Source: DATAVB01 sp036267955
GTDB lineage: Bacteria; Actinomycetota; Actinomycetes; Mycobacteriales; QHCD01
NCBI GenBank assembly: GCA_036267955.1
Contig: DATAVB010000151.1
Coordinates: forward strand, 14,329 to 78,328
DNA: 64,000 bases
Reading direction: 5' to 3'
Shown here: positions 1 through 10,243 of the stretch, one piece after another
Layout of the letters: each line of letters starts with the position of its first letter
Position numbering within the stretch: the first letter of the stretch is position 1
Translations under genes and position numbers: made by a program
The notes under the pieces: model-generated
What the model saw: only the letters and a program-made list of their open reading frames with translations
What the model was told of the DNA's origin: nothing
The model's database searches: none

Positions 1-659
1 AGCGCGACGACCTTGGGTGCCAACTGTCCGAACCGGGACCGGGCGAAGGTGGCGTCGTAGACCAACCGTTTCACCTCGACGAAGTCGGTCACCGCAAACT
101 CCGCGCGGACCAGGTCGACCAGAGCGGTGGGACCGGCCCGCCCGTCGACCGCGCGCAACGCCGCCGAGACGGCGCGCAGGCCGACGCTGGTGGCGCTCCC
201 CTCATCACCGAGCAGGTAGCCCCAACCGCCGCAGAAGGCGCGCCGGCCCTGACCGTCGTCCCCGTACGCGATCGAGCCGCCGCCGGCGATGACCAGCGCG
301 CTCGGGTGACCACCCGACGCACCGGCCCAGCAGGTGACCCGGTCGGCCACAACGCGGATATCCGCCGCGTGGACGAAATCGGCTACAGCGCCGGCGATCA
401 GGGCCGACCGCGGGTCGGGATCGTCCACATTGGTCATGCCGGCGACGACGGAGCGAATCTGGATGTCGGCCGGCAGACCGGCGAGCGCGCCGGCCAGGCC
501 GGCCCGCATCGACGCCTCGCCGCCGGCGGCGCCGAGATGGTCCTGCGGGCCGCCTGCACCGATCCAGATCACGGTGCCGTCGGGACGCGCGAGCGCGGCG
601 GTAGTCGAGGTCTGGCCACCATCGATCCCGAGCAGGTGGCCGGCATCTGATGCGGGCAC
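1..659 (-). CDS. BadF/BadG-type ATPase, N-acetylglucosamine kinase-like (partial)
   Basis: The gene runs off the left edge, so only the N-terminal ~219 residues are present. It begins at a GTG (659). The protein has the ASKHA phosphate-1 motif near its start (LLGIDGGQTSTTAAL) and a glycine-rich second motif (VIAGGGSIAYG), followed by GWGYLLGDEGSA, which is typical of the BadF/BadG/BcrA/BcrD family and of bacterial and eukaryotic N-acetylglucosamine kinases. It probably phosphorylates an amino sugar in the cytoplasm. Only 25 bases separate it from the upstream methyltransferase stop, so the two may be co-transcribed. If the substrate is GlcNAc it would fit the cell-wall peptide recycling genes at 33-47 kb, but that link is inference. 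No substrate can be read from the fragment. Confidence 0.8.
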   Translation of the reverse strand, partial: MPASDAGHLLGIDGGQTSTTAALARPDGTVIWIGAGGPQDHLGAAGGEASMRAGLAGALAGLPADIQIRSVVAGMTNVDDPDPRSALIAGAVADFVHAADIRVVADRVTCWAGASGGHPSALVIAGGGSIAYGDDGQGRRAFCGGWGYLLGDEGSATSVGLRAVSAALRAVDGRAGPTALVDLVRAEFAVTDFVEVKRLVYDATFARSRFGQLAPKVVA

Positions 660-684
660 GCTGCGACCCTATATAAAGGGACGG

Positions 685-1722
685 TCAGCGGGCGCGGCAG
701 ATCGCTCCGTTGTGGGTCTTGATCTCACCGTGCCGGAGCACCTCGAAACCATTCTCGTACGCATAGAGCGCGAGCTGCCGGGCATTCATCAGCTCACGGT
801 AGGAGAAGTTCATGACGTCACCGAACATCAGATAGAACATGCGCGTCCGCCAGGACAGCCGCGGGGTGGTCAGCACCGCGTAGCCACCGGGCTTGAGGAA
901 TTTCCGGTGCCAGTCGAATGCCAGCGGTTTGTATTCGTCCGGAAAATGCTCGACCAGGCCGATCGACACGACGATGTCGAACTCGGCCGAGAAATCAAGA
1001 TCGCGGATATCGCTCACCACGTAGGAAATATTCATCTGGTCGCGGTGCCAGACGCGCTTGTGGCCAGACTTCGGGTCGACGCCGAGGAACGGGTACTCGG
1101 CCGGAAAGGCGCCGAACCTGCCGTCAACGCAATACTCGTCATAGTCGACCAGGACGGCCTCGCCACCCGGATACATGGCCTGCAACAGCATTGCTTCATA
1201 ACCATCGGCCGCGCCGAGAAATAGAATTCGCGGCCGCTCGACCTCGAGCCCGGCAAACAGCGACCGCTTCGCGCGCGGGTCCCAGATCGTGTCCCCGACC
1301 CGCTGGGCCTGATTCCAGACGGACCATTGCGCGACCTCACGGGCGGCGGCACAGGCGGCGAGAATCTCGAGTCGGGACAGCGAACGCCCCGCCTTCCTCA
1401 ATGCGGCGATCCTCGCCTTCACCGGGTCGGCGTCGAAAAGGGCCTGGAAGGACTCGTTGAACATTCGCCAGGCCTGACCGACCGGAAGCGACTCGCCGTG
1501 CTCGGATTCCCAGGCGACTTTGTCCGCGGACCAATTCTGGACCTGGTAGGGCCGGCCGAGCTCCGACCAGCTCAGGGTGGAGAAATCGAGCGGAGCAAAA
1601 TCGGCAAACGCATCGCGCTTACTGGGGCGCAGATCGGTGCGATATGTGGGACGCAGCTGGGTGCGCCCGATATCCGCTTCGGTCCAGCGTATGCTCGACT
1701 GTCCGGTGTGGATAGTCGCCAT
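685..1722 (-). CDS. SAM-dependent methyltransferase
   Basis: A 345-residue protein. The start is an ATG at 1722 with an AAGGAG-like site 6-8 bases upstream; a longer reading to 1971 lacks a ribosome site and would overlap the divergent regulator. The C-terminal half is a class I methyltransferase fold: motif I ILFLGAADGYEA (about residues 167-177), an acidic end of strand 2 (VLVDYDEY), motif IV FDIVVSIGLVEHF and the post-motif FLKPGGYAVLTTPR. The first ~150 residues are less conserved and contain several Trp. The target could be a small molecule or a lipid; nothing shows which. The divergent TetR gene 106 bases away may control it. Confidence 0.8.
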   Translation of the reverse strand: MATIHTGQSSIRWTEADIGRTQLRPTYRTDLRPSKRDAFADFAPLDFSTLSWSELGRPYQVQNWSADKVAWESEHGESLPVGQAWRMFNESFQALFDADPVKARIAALRKAGRSLSRLEILAACAAAREVAQWSVWNQAQRVGDTIWDPRAKRSLFAGLEVERPRILFLGAADGYEAMLLQAMYPGGEAVLVDYDEYCVDGRFGAFPAEYPFLGVDPKSGHKRVWHRDQMNISYVVSDIRDLDFSAEFDIVVSIGLVEHFPDEYKPLAFDWHRKFLKPGGYAVLTTPRLSWRTRMFYLMFGDVMNFSYRELMNARQLALYAYENGFEVLRHGEIKTHNGAICRAR

Positions 1723-1828
1723 GTGTTGCTCCTTCACCGGAACGTGAACGATCTTCGCATCATAGGCGTCCAGCTCGATCGAGGAAAGTACCGAGTAGGG
1801 TCCGATCAAGACAAAGGGTAGGAGTTGC

Positions 1829-2533
1829 ATGATCCCCGATGCCATCAGCGCGGACTCGTCGGTCCCGACCGACCGCGTGCCGGAGCAGGGCAAGCCGCAC
1901 GAAAACGCCCCGCTGCGTCGCCAACCCGTGCAGGAACGCAGCACCCGGCGGGTGGCCCGAATCCTGGACACCTGTGCCGAGCTGGTTTCCGAGGTCGGCT
2001 ATGACGCGCTGACCACGACGGTCCTGGCGCGTCGCGCTGGAGTGGCGATCGGATCGCTCTACCAGTTCTTTCCCGACAAGCGCGCCGTCGTACAGGCGTT
2101 GACCCAGCGCTTTCTGGACGATTTCCTGCTCCGCCTGCAGACCAACGTCAACTTCGACCAGTTCGAGAACTGGTGGGAGGCGGTGGATGCGGTCATGGAC
2201 CAGTACATCGAGATGCATCGGACGGTGCCGGGATTCGGCGTGCTGCACTTCGGTGACGTCGTCGACCAGTACCTGCTCAACCCCGGCGAGGACAACAACA
2301 CCGTCGTCGCCGAGCAGCTGGCCCAGCTACTGGTCGCGCGCTTCCAGCTCAATGACGACGAGGGATTGCGGCTCGCGCTGCTGGTGGCGGTGGAAGCATC
2401 CGACGCGGTCCTGACGCTCGCCTTCAAACGCTCGCCGACCGGCGATCCGAAACTCATCGCCGCGGCCAAGGATCTGATCCGGGGCTACCTGGCCGGAAAT
2501 CTCACCAGTGCCGTAGACCAGCCGGCGTCCTGA
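1829..2533 (+). CDS. TetR/AcrR family transcriptional regulator
   Basis: A 234-residue protein with a TAGGAG ribosome site before the ATG. After a ~35-residue variable arm, the TetR helix-turn-helix lies at about residues 38-85, with RVARILDTCAELVSEVGYDALTT followed by VGSLYQFF-like IGSLYQFFPDKRAVV. The rest is an all-helical ligand and dimer domain. It is divergent from the methyltransferase gene and is its most likely target. The ligand is unknown. Its 3' end is followed by a long palindrome at 2543-2604. Confidence 0.88.
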   Translation: MIPDAISADSSVPTDRVPEQGKPHENAPLRRQPVQERSTRRVARILDTCAELVSEVGYDALTTTVLARRAGVAIGSLYQFFPDKRAVVQALTQRFLDDFLLRLQTNVNFDQFENWWEAVDAVMDQYIEMHRTVPGFGVLHFGDVVDQYLLNPGEDNNTVVAEQLAQLLVARFQLNDDEGLRLALLVAVEASDAVLTLAFKRSPTGDPKLIAAAKDLIRGYLAGNLTSAVDQPAS

Positions 2534-2542
2534 CGTCCACCT

Positions 2543-2604
2543 GTTGATCATGCGGAAACTGTTGTTTCGCACGGCGTGGCGCGAACAGTTTCCGCATGAT
2601 CAAC
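2543..2604. repeat. Long intergenic palindrome, family E
   Basis: Two perfect 21-base arms (2543-2563 and 2584-2604; the left begins GTTGATCATGCGG) flank a 20-base centre that can itself pair partly. It sits between the convergent TetR and YceI genes, starting 10 bases after the TetR stop. It could end transcription in both directions, though no T-tract follows either arm. It belongs to the set of eight long hairpins described in the findings. Confidence 0.85.
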
Positions 2605-2626
2605 TTGAGTGAAGGGCGGGTGCAGC

Positions 2627-3184
2627 TCAGGCGGTCTGCAGAATCGCTTCCGCGTCGAACTGGATCGAGATCTTGTCGCCGACCATAACGCCGCCGGTCT
2701 CCAGGACCGCGTTGAAGTTGACGTTGTAGTCGTTGCGGTCGATGTCGAAGCTGGCGTTGAACCCGCCACGGAGCGCACCGTCCGGGCCGGGGGTGAAGCC
2801 GCCGACCTCGAGCTTTGCGGTGATCGGTCGGGTGACGCCCTTGATGGTCAGGTCGCCGTCGATGAGGAAGTCGTCACCATTCGGACGAATACCGGTCGAG
2901 ACGAAGGTCAACACGGGATACTTCTCGACCTCGAGAAAGTCCGCGGAACGAAGGTGACCGTCGCGCTGTTCGTTGTTGGTGTGGATCGATGTGGGGTCAA
3001 TCGTGATCGAAACCGTGGACTGGGTGGGGTCCTCGGCGGCCTTGATCTCACCCTCGAGCTTGGCGAAGCGGCCGCGGACCTTGGTGACCAGGTGACGAAC
3101 GGAGAAGGAGGCTTCGGAGTGCGCGGGGTCAATGACGTACGTGCCGGACTGGTAGCCCGGGACCTGGGCGGTAGGAGCTGACAT
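2627..3184 (-). CDS. YceI family protein
   Basis: A 185-residue protein that matches the YceI lipocalin-like family over its whole length: YVIDPAHSEASFSVRHLVTKVRGRF near the N terminus, then a paired-strand region with SADFLEVEKYPVLTF and the terminal DGDLTIKGVTR block. YceI proteins bind long isoprenoid or amphiphilic ligands. Unlike the E. coli protein it has no signal peptide, so it acts in the cytoplasm. It starts at an ATG with AGAGGA upstream and is divergent from a MarR regulator across a 93-base gap that holds a perfect 12-base palindrome. It is probably repressed by that regulator. Confidence 0.9.
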   Translation of the reverse strand: MSAPTAQVPGYQSGTYVIDPAHSEASFSVRHLVTKVRGRFAKLEGEIKAAEDPTQSTVSITIDPTSIHTNNEQRDGHLRSADFLEVEKYPVLTFVSTGIRPNGDDFLIDGDLTIKGVTRPITAKLEVGGFTPGPDGALRGGFNASFDIDRNDYNVNFNAVLETGGVMVGDKISIQFDAEAILQTA

Positions 3185-3236
3185 CGGTTTTGTCCTCTCG
3201 GAGTGGGGCGAACTGCGGCTACGATAGCAAATGAAC

Positions 3237-3248
3237 TTGAGCGCTCAA
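3237..3248. promoter_or_regulatory. Candidate MarR operator TTGAGCGCTCAA
   Basis: A perfect 12-base palindrome in the middle of the gap between the divergent yceI-like and marR-like genes. Length, position and the TTGA half-site fit operators of MarR-family repressors that control themselves and the divergent gene. Binding is inferred from position only. Confidence 0.5.
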
Positions 3249-3277
3249 CTATTCCACGGATCGGGTGGTGGTTCGGC

Positions 3278-3784
3278 ATGACCGGTACGCGATGGCTGGA
3301 CCCCGACGAGCAGCGAACCTGGCGCGCGTTCCTGAGCGCCTCGACCCTGCTGTTCGACCAACTGGACCGCGAGTTGCAGCGCGACTCCCGGATGCCGCAC
3401 CCCTATTACGAGATCCTGGTCCGGCTGTCCGAGGCGGAGGGGCGGGCGCTGCGGATGAGCGACCTGGCCCGCAACTCACTCTCCTCGCGCAGCCGGCTGT
3501 CGCACGCCGTGGCCCGCCTCGAGGAGGCCGGCCTGGTGCGCCGGGAGAGTTGCGACACCGACCGGCGCGGCTCGGTCGCCGTACTGACCGAGGAGGGCTT
3601 CACGGCACTGGAGGCCGCGGCGCCCAAGCATGTCGAGGGCGTCCGTACCCACCTGTTCGACCAACTCACCAAGGACCAGCAGCGCGAACTGCGGGACGCC
3701 TGCCTGGCGGTCACCGAGCATCTCGCCGGGACCACCGACACGCCACGTCGGCCGGCCAACGGAGCCGGTCGGGCCGCCCGCTGA
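3278..3784 (+). CDS. MarR family transcriptional regulator
   Basis: A 168-residue winged-helix regulator. The ATG at 3278 gives the usual MarR length and starts just before WRAFLSASTLLFDQLDREL (dimer helix 1). An in-frame start at 3203 would place the coding region over the palindromic operator. The recognition region is LRMSDLARNSLSSRSRLSHAVARLEEAGLV, followed by the wing DTDRRGSVAVLTEEG. The last ~20 residues are Pro/Arg-rich. It probably represses itself and the divergent yceI-like gene through the palindrome at 3237-3248. It resembles the OhrR/HucR-type clade without the sensing Cys of OhrR. Confidence 0.88.
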   Translation: MTGTRWLDPDEQRTWRAFLSASTLLFDQLDRELQRDSRMPHPYYEILVRLSEAEGRALRMSDLARNSLSSRSRLSHAVARLEEAGLVRRESCDTDRRGSVAVLTEEGFTALEAAAPKHVEGVRTHLFDQLTKDQQRELRDACLAVTEHLAGTTDTPRRPANGAGRAAR

Positions 3785-3879
3785 GCCGCATTCCGGACAG
3801 TTCGAGGTCCGATCCTGGACCGCGCCCGTGATCTGTGCCACCGGACAGCGCGTCCGTGCCGGATTGTGCCTTGCGAGGG

Positions 3880-3918
3880 TTACTCGCGAGTAATACCGTC
3901 GTTGTTACCGGCGAGTAG
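3880..3918. promoter_or_regulatory. Tandem operators TTACTCGCGAGTAA and TTACCGGCGAGTAG
   Basis: A perfect 14-base palindrome (3880-3893) is followed 11 bases later by an imperfect second copy (3905-3918), directly upstream of the acyl-CoA dehydrogenase ribosome site. Palindromes of this length are typical TetR-family sites in actinobacterial fatty-acid catabolism, so a lipid-responsive repressor encoded elsewhere is likely. The regulator is not identified here. Confidence 0.6.
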
Positions 3919-3937
3919 CAACCTCGGAGGCGCAGTC

Positions 3938-5761
3938 ATGGGGCACTACAAGAGCAACGTCCGCGACCTGGAATTCAACCTGTTCGAGGTCTTCGGCCTG
4001 CAACAGCGGTTGGGCGCCGGGCCGTTCGCCGACCTGGACAGCGACACCGCCCGCGACATGCTCGCCGAGGTCGACCGGCTGGCCACCGGGCCGCTGGCCG
4101 AAAGCTTCGCCGACGCCGACCGCAACCCGCCTGTCTTCGACCCGGCCACCCATTCAGTCACCCTGCCGCCGTCCTTCACCAAGGCGTTCCAGGCATTGGT
4201 CGACGCCGGCTGGCCCCTGCTCGGCGCGCCGGCCGAGCTCGGCGGCACCGAGGTCCCCCGCACGCTGATCTGGGCGATCGCCGAGCTCATCCTCGGCTCC
4301 AATCCGGCCGCCTTCATGTACTCCGCGGCCCCCAGCTTCGCCGGCACTCTCTTCCACCTGGGCACGGACGAGCAGAAGAAGATCGCCGCCCTCATGGTCG
4401 AGCACAACTGGGGCTCCACCATGGTGCTCACCGAGCCCGATGCGGGCAGCGACGTCGGCGCCGGCCGGACCAGGGCGGTGGCGCAGCCCGACGGCAGCTG
4501 GCACCTGGAGGGCGTCAAGCGGTTCATCACCGCCGGCGACTGGGACTGGCCGGAAAACATCGTGCACCTCGTCCTGGCCCGGCCGGAGGGTCCCGGCGTC
4601 GAGACCAGGCCGGGCACCAAGGGTCTGTCGCTTTTTGTCGTACCGAAATTCCACTTCGACCTCGAGACCGGCGCGCTCGGCGAGCGCAACGGTGTCTACG
4701 TCACCGGGCTCGAGCACAAGATGGGCCTGAAGGTGTCCACCACCTGCGAGCTGTCCTTCGGCGAGCACGAGCCGGCCGTCGGCTATCTCGTCGGTGACGT
4801 GCACGACGGCATCGCGCAGATGTTCAAGGTCATCGAGTACGCCCGGATGATGGTTGGTACGAAGGCGATCGCGACCCTGTCGACCGGATACCTGAACGCT
4901 CTGGACTACGCCAGGTCCCGGGTCCAGGGCGCCGACATGACCCAGCTGACCGACCGCTCAGCGCCACGGGTCACGATCACCCACCACCCGGACGTACGCC
5001 GCATGCTGATGCTGCAGAAGTCCTACACCGAAGGGCTTCGCGCCCTGATGCTCTACACGGCCTCCCAGCAGGACCTCGTCGCCGACGGCGATGAATTGGC
5101 CGAGCGGGTCAACGACCTGCTGCTCCCGATCGTGAAGGGGGTCGGCTCGGAGCGGTCGTACGAGATGCTCGCGCTGTCCCTGCAGACACTGGGCGGCTCC
5201 GGGTATCTGCAGGACTACCCGATCGAGCAGTACATCCGGGACGCGAAGATCGACACGCTCTACGAGGGCACGACCGCGATTCAGGCCCAGGATCTCTTCT
5301 TCCGGAAGATCGTGCGCGACAAGGGACAGGCGCTGGCCAAGCTGGCCGGCGACATCCAGTCCTTTGTGGACAATGAGGCCGGGAACGGCCGGCTCAAGGA
5401 GGAGCGCGCCCTGCTGGCGACCGCATTGGTCGATGTGCAGGGGATCCTCGGCACGATGATCACCTCGTTGACGGCCTCGCCGGACGAGCCCACCTCGATC
5501 TACAAGGTCGGGCAGAACGCGACCCGGCTGTTGATGAGCCTGGGCGATCTGATCATCGGCTGGCTGCTGCTGCGCCAGGCCGAGGTGGCGATCGCCGCCC
5601 TGGACGCCGGGGCCACCGAGCGGGATGTGCCGTTCTACGAGGGCAAGGTCGCGGCGGCCCGGTTCTTCGCCACGACCGTGCTGCCCGAGCTGACCGCTCG
5701 CCGGAGTATCGCGGAGAACATCGACGACAGCCTGATGACAATCTCAGAATCGGCTTTCTGA
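3938..5761 (+). CDS. Acyl-CoA dehydrogenase, FadE5-like
   Basis: A 607-residue flavoenzyme that introduces the alpha-beta double bond in acyl-CoA beta-oxidation. The start has a strong GGAGG site, and the N terminus MGHYKSNVRDLEFNLFEV is the hallmark of the FadE5 subfamily of long acyl-CoA dehydrogenases. The FAD and substrate regions are visible (MVLTEPDAGSDVGAG at about 162-176, LQTLGGSGYLQDYP at about 416-428), and the catalytic base is Glu443 in LYEGTTAIQAQD. A ~150-residue C-terminal helical domain follows, as in FadE5. Two TetR-type palindromes precede it. Its position beside the phenylacetate genes suggests a shared acyl-CoA catabolic setting. Confidence 0.92.
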   Translation: MGHYKSNVRDLEFNLFEVFGLQQRLGAGPFADLDSDTARDMLAEVDRLATGPLAESFADADRNPPVFDPATHSVTLPPSFTKAFQALVDAGWPLLGAPAELGGTEVPRTLIWAIAELILGSNPAAFMYSAAPSFAGTLFHLGTDEQKKIAALMVEHNWGSTMVLTEPDAGSDVGAGRTRAVAQPDGSWHLEGVKRFITAGDWDWPENIVHLVLARPEGPGVETRPGTKGLSLFVVPKFHFDLETGALGERNGVYVTGLEHKMGLKVSTTCELSFGEHEPAVGYLVGDVHDGIAQMFKVIEYARMMVGTKAIATLSTGYLNALDYARSRVQGADMTQLTDRSAPRVTITHHPDVRRMLMLQKSYTEGLRALMLYTASQQDLVADGDELAERVNDLLLPIVKGVGSERSYEMLALSLQTLGGSGYLQDYPIEQYIRDAKIDTLYEGTTAIQAQDLFFRKIVRDKGQALAKLAGDIQSFVDNEAGNGRLKEERALLATALVDVQGILGTMITSLTASPDEPTSIYKVGQNATRLLMSLGDLIIGWLLLRQAEVAIAALDAGATERDVPFYEGKVAAARFFATTVLPELTARRSIAENIDDSLMTISESAF

Positions 5762-5770
5762 TAAGTAATT

Positions 5771-5801
5771 CCGGCTGGGGCACGTCCCCCGCCTCAGCCG
5801 G
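5771..5801. terminator. Hairpin between convergent fadE-like and paaK genes
   Basis: CCGGCTG pairs with CAGCCGG around a 17-base loop, 10 bases after the acyl-CoA dehydrogenase stop. It has no T-tract, as is common in high-GC actinomycetes. It may serve both converging genes. Confidence 0.45.
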
Positions 5802-5802
5802 A

Positions 5803-5858
5803 TCCACTGTGGACACTTAGTCCTCGGTGAGCTTCGGGGCCGTGGAGTCCACTGTGGA
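5803..5858. repeat. Two copies of TCCACTGTGGA
   Basis: The 11-base inverted repeat TCCACTGTGGA occurs at 5803-5813 and 5848-5858 in the 218-base convergent gap, and a third nearby GGTGGAC can pair with the second copy. No gene lies in this gap. It may be part of a termination structure; nothing more can be said. Confidence 0.4.
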
Positions 5859-5979
5859 TCTAATGGTGGACTTCACGGTCCCGGAGTCCTCAGTCTGGCC
5901 GGAGAATCGGCCGATCTCGGCCCGGGAAGTCGGATTCATCCACGACGGGCATCCTGTCATCCCGCTGCCCGCATCCGGC

Positions 5980-7263
5980 TCAGCGGTCGCGTCGATCGAC
6001 CATGCGCTGCAGCTTGCCCTGCGACCGTTCCAGCGTCTCCGGATCGACGATCTGCACCCCGACCCGGACCCCGATCCCGTCCCGGACCGCCGCGGCAACC
6101 TCCGCGGCCGCCGGCTCCCGGCGGTCACCGGGGCAGTCCGGCCGGGCCTCGATCCGTACGGTCAGCTCGTCCAGCCGTTCCGGCCGGGTGAGGACGAGCT
6201 GGAAATGCGGCGCCAGGCCGCCGGTACGCAACACGATCTCCTCGATCTGGGTCGGGAAGAGGTTGACCCCGCGCAGGATGATCATGTCGTCGCTGCGCCC
6301 GGCGATCCGTTGCATCCGGCGGAACGGGCGCGCGGTGCCGGGCAGCAGCCGGGTCAGGTCGCGGGTGCGGTAGCGGATGACCGGCAGCGCCTCCCTGGTC
6401 AGCGAGGTGATCAGGAGCTCGCCGTCGCTCCCGTCGGGCCGGCTCTCGCCGGTGATCGGGTCGATGACCTCGGGGTAGAAATGGTCCTCCCAGATGTGCA
6501 GCCCGTCCTTCGTCTCGACGCATTCCTGCGCGACACCCGGCCCCATGACCTCCGACAGCCCGTAGATGTCGACGGCGTCGATGCCCAGCCGCTGCTCGAG
6601 CTCGGCCCGCATCGGCTCGGTCCACGGCTCGGCGCCGAGGATGGCCAGCCGCAGGGAGGTGCCGCGCGGATCCACGCCCTGCCGTTCGAATTCGTCGATC
6701 AGCGCGAGCAGATAGGACGGCGTCACCATGATCACGTCCGGCTGGAAGTCGACGATGAGCCGGACCTGTCGCGCGGACATGCCACCGGAGGCCGGGACCA
6801 CCGTGCAGCCGAGCCGCTCGGCGCCGTAGTGCGCACCGAGACCGCCGGTGAAGAGCCCGTAACCGTAGGCGTTGTGCACCAGATCTCCGGGCCGTCCACC
6901 AGCGGCCCGGATCGAGCGGGCCATCAGGTCGGCCCAGATCTCAAGGTCGGCGCGGGTGTAGCCGACGACGGTCGGCTGGCCGGTGGTGCCGCTGGAGGCG
7001 TGGATCCGGCGCAGCTCACGGCGCGGGACGGCCAGCATGCCGAACGGGTAGTTGTCCCGGAGATCCTTTTTGCTGGTCGCCGGAAAGCGGGCCAGATCCG
7101 CCAGGGTGTGGCAATCCTCGGGACGCACACCCGCCGCGTCGAACGACTGCCGGTAAAACGGAACTCTCTCGTACGCCCGCCTGAGAGTCCACTGTAGACG
7201 GTCCAGCTGTACGGAGCCGAGCTCGTCGGCTGACATCAGCTCGGCCGCGTCGAGGTCGGACAT
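5980..7263 (-). CDS. paaK: Phenylacetate-CoA ligase
   Basis: A 427-residue adenylate-forming enzyme that activates phenylacetate with ATP and CoA, the first step of the aerobic phenylacetyl-CoA route. Visible family marks are the N-terminal LRRAYERVPFYRQSFDAAGV, the P-loop-like HASSGTTGQPTVVGYT, YGLSEVMGPGVAQEC, RYRTRDLTRLL and the C-terminal IILRGVNLFPTQIEE. The ATG at 7263 has a GGGCGGGTGG site. An upstream ATG would add 26 Arg/Gly-rich residues and was not chosen. It is divergent from paaN across 108 bases, a likely shared control region. Confidence 0.95.
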   Translation of the reverse strand: MSDLDAAELMSADELGSVQLDRLQWTLRRAYERVPFYRQSFDAAGVRPEDCHTLADLARFPATSKKDLRDNYPFGMLAVPRRELRRIHASSGTTGQPTVVGYTRADLEIWADLMARSIRAAGGRPGDLVHNAYGYGLFTGGLGAHYGAERLGCTVVPASGGMSARQVRLIVDFQPDVIMVTPSYLLALIDEFERQGVDPRGTSLRLAILGAEPWTEPMRAELEQRLGIDAVDIYGLSEVMGPGVAQECVETKDGLHIWEDHFYPEVIDPITGESRPDGSDGELLITSLTREALPVIRYRTRDLTRLLPGTARPFRRMQRIAGRSDDMIILRGVNLFPTQIEEIVLRTGGLAPHFQLVLTRPERLDELTVRIEARPDCPGDRREPAAAEVAAAVRDGIGVRVGVQIVDPETLERSQGKLQRMVDRRDR

Positions 7264-7371
7264 CGCCACCCGCCCCCTGCCGCCGAGCCTTGCGCGCCGA
7301 CCGAAAAGACGGCTAGAAATAGGTGTCGCCAGTAAATGCAACCCTCGACATCGGTGTCAAGAGGAGAGCCC

Positions 7372-9031
7372 ATGAACGGTGCGGACTTCTATGAGGCCCA
7401 CCGGGCCGTGCTCGACCGGGCCGTGACGGCCATCGACACGAGGGAATACTGGTCACCGTTCCCGGAGACCCCGAGCCGGTCGGTCTACGGCGAGACCGCC
7501 GCGGCGGACGGCGAGAAGGCATTTCAGGCCCTTCTGGGGACAGAATTCCCGCTCGAGGTGCCCGGCGCGACCGGACCGGTCAGCACCGAGCGATCGCCGT
7601 ACGGGTTCCCGCTCGGCATCAGCTATCCGCACAGCTCCGTTCCCGCGATGGTGGCCGCGGCCCGGGTCGGCCTGCCGGCCTGGCGCGCCGCCGGCCCGCA
7701 GGCCCGAGCCGGCGTTGCCGCCGAGATCCTGCACCGGCTCGGCGGCCGGAGTTTTGAGATGGCGCACGCCGTCATGCACACGACCGGGCAGCCGTTCGTG
7801 ATGGCGTTCCAGGCCGGCGGGCCGCACGCGCAGGACCGTGGACTGGAGGCGGTCGGCTACGCGCTGGCCGAATCGACCCGGCAGCCGGGCCGCGCCCGCT
7901 GGGAGAAACCACAGCGTGGCACCGACCCGCTGGTGCTGGAGAAGACATTCACCGTGGTGCCCCGCGGGGTCGCGGTTGTGATCGGCTGCAATACCTTCCC
8001 CACCTGGAACGGCTATCCCGGCCTCTTCGCCAGCCTCGTCACCGGAAATCCGGTGATCGTCAAACCGCATCCGGGGGCCGTACTGCCGCTCGCCCTCACC
8101 GTCCAGGTAGCCCGTGAGGTCCTCGCCGAGGCCGGCCACAATCCGGATCTCGTCATTCTGGCGGCCGAGGAGCCGGACGAGCGGATGGCGGTCGAGCTGG
8201 CGACCCACCCCGATGTACGGATCGTGGATTTCACCGGTTCCAGCGAATTCGGCAACTGGCTCGAGAAGAACGCCCGGCAAGCGACCGTCTTCACCGAAAA
8301 GTCGGGCCTCAACGCGATCGTGGTCGACTCCACCGACGACTACCGCGGAATGCTCCGGAATCTTGCGTTCTCCCTGTCTCTCTACAGTGGACAGATGTGT
8401 ACGGCGCCGCAGAATGTGCTTGTGCCGCGGGCCGGCATCGACACGGACGCCGGCCACAGGTCGATCGACGAATTCGGCGCGGATCTCGCGGCCGCGCTGG
8501 ACAAACTGCTCGGTGACCCGAAACGGGCGCTCGGCACCCTGGGCGCCATCGTCAATGACGCGGTGCTGCACCGGTTGGACGAGGCCCCGTCCCACGGCAC
8601 CGTCGTACACAATTCCGAGCCGGTCGAGGATCCCGACCATAGGGACGCCGTGATCCGCACCCCGCTGGTCGTCCGGCTGGACGCCGGCGACGAGCAGGTC
8701 TACACCCGGGAATGGTTCGGTCCGGTGTCCTTTGTCGTCGGCACCGACTCGACCGAGCACAGCCTCTCGATCCTGCGCGACACCGTCGAAAGGCACGGCG
8801 CGCTCACCGCTGCGGTGTATTCCACGGATTCCGGCGTCATCGACGCCGCCAGGGAAGCCGCACTCGACGCCGGCGTACATCTTTCGGAGAATCTCACCGG
8901 CGGCGTCTTCGTCAACCAGAGCGCGGCGTTCAGCGATTTCCACGGCAGCGGCGCCAACCCCGCGGCCACGACGGCCCTCACCGATCCGGCGTTCGTGGCC
9001 AGCCGATTCTCCGTACTGCAGTCCAGGCGCC

Positions 9032-9039
<8 letters not shown>
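7372..9039 (+). CDS. paaN: Phenylacetic acid degradation protein PaaN (aldehyde dehydrogenase family)
   Basis: A 555-residue protein of the PaaN group: an aldehyde dehydrogenase domain without the hydratase half of E. coli PaaZ. The start is MNGADFYEAHRAVLDRA with a GAGGAG site. The catalytic Cys is in YSGQMCTAPQNVLV, the NAD site in VDFTGSSEFGNWLE, and a PHPGAVLPLALTVQ segment lies before it. In PaaN-type organisms it is thought to oxidise the ring-opened semialdehyde intermediate, with a separate hydrolase opening the oxepin ring. It overlaps the next gene by 8 bases, so the two are translationally coupled. Confidence 0.93.
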
Positions 9040-10198
<1,159 letters not shown>

Positions 10199-10243
10199 CC
10201 GCCGCCCCCGCCGCCCTCCGCCGCTCCCGCCGCTCCCCGCTTT

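Noticed and set aside
334..1224. Long open frame on the plus strand across the kinase and methyltransferase genes
   Set aside because: Its Arg/Pro/Ala-rich product is the antisense shadow of two well-recognised minus-strand genes.
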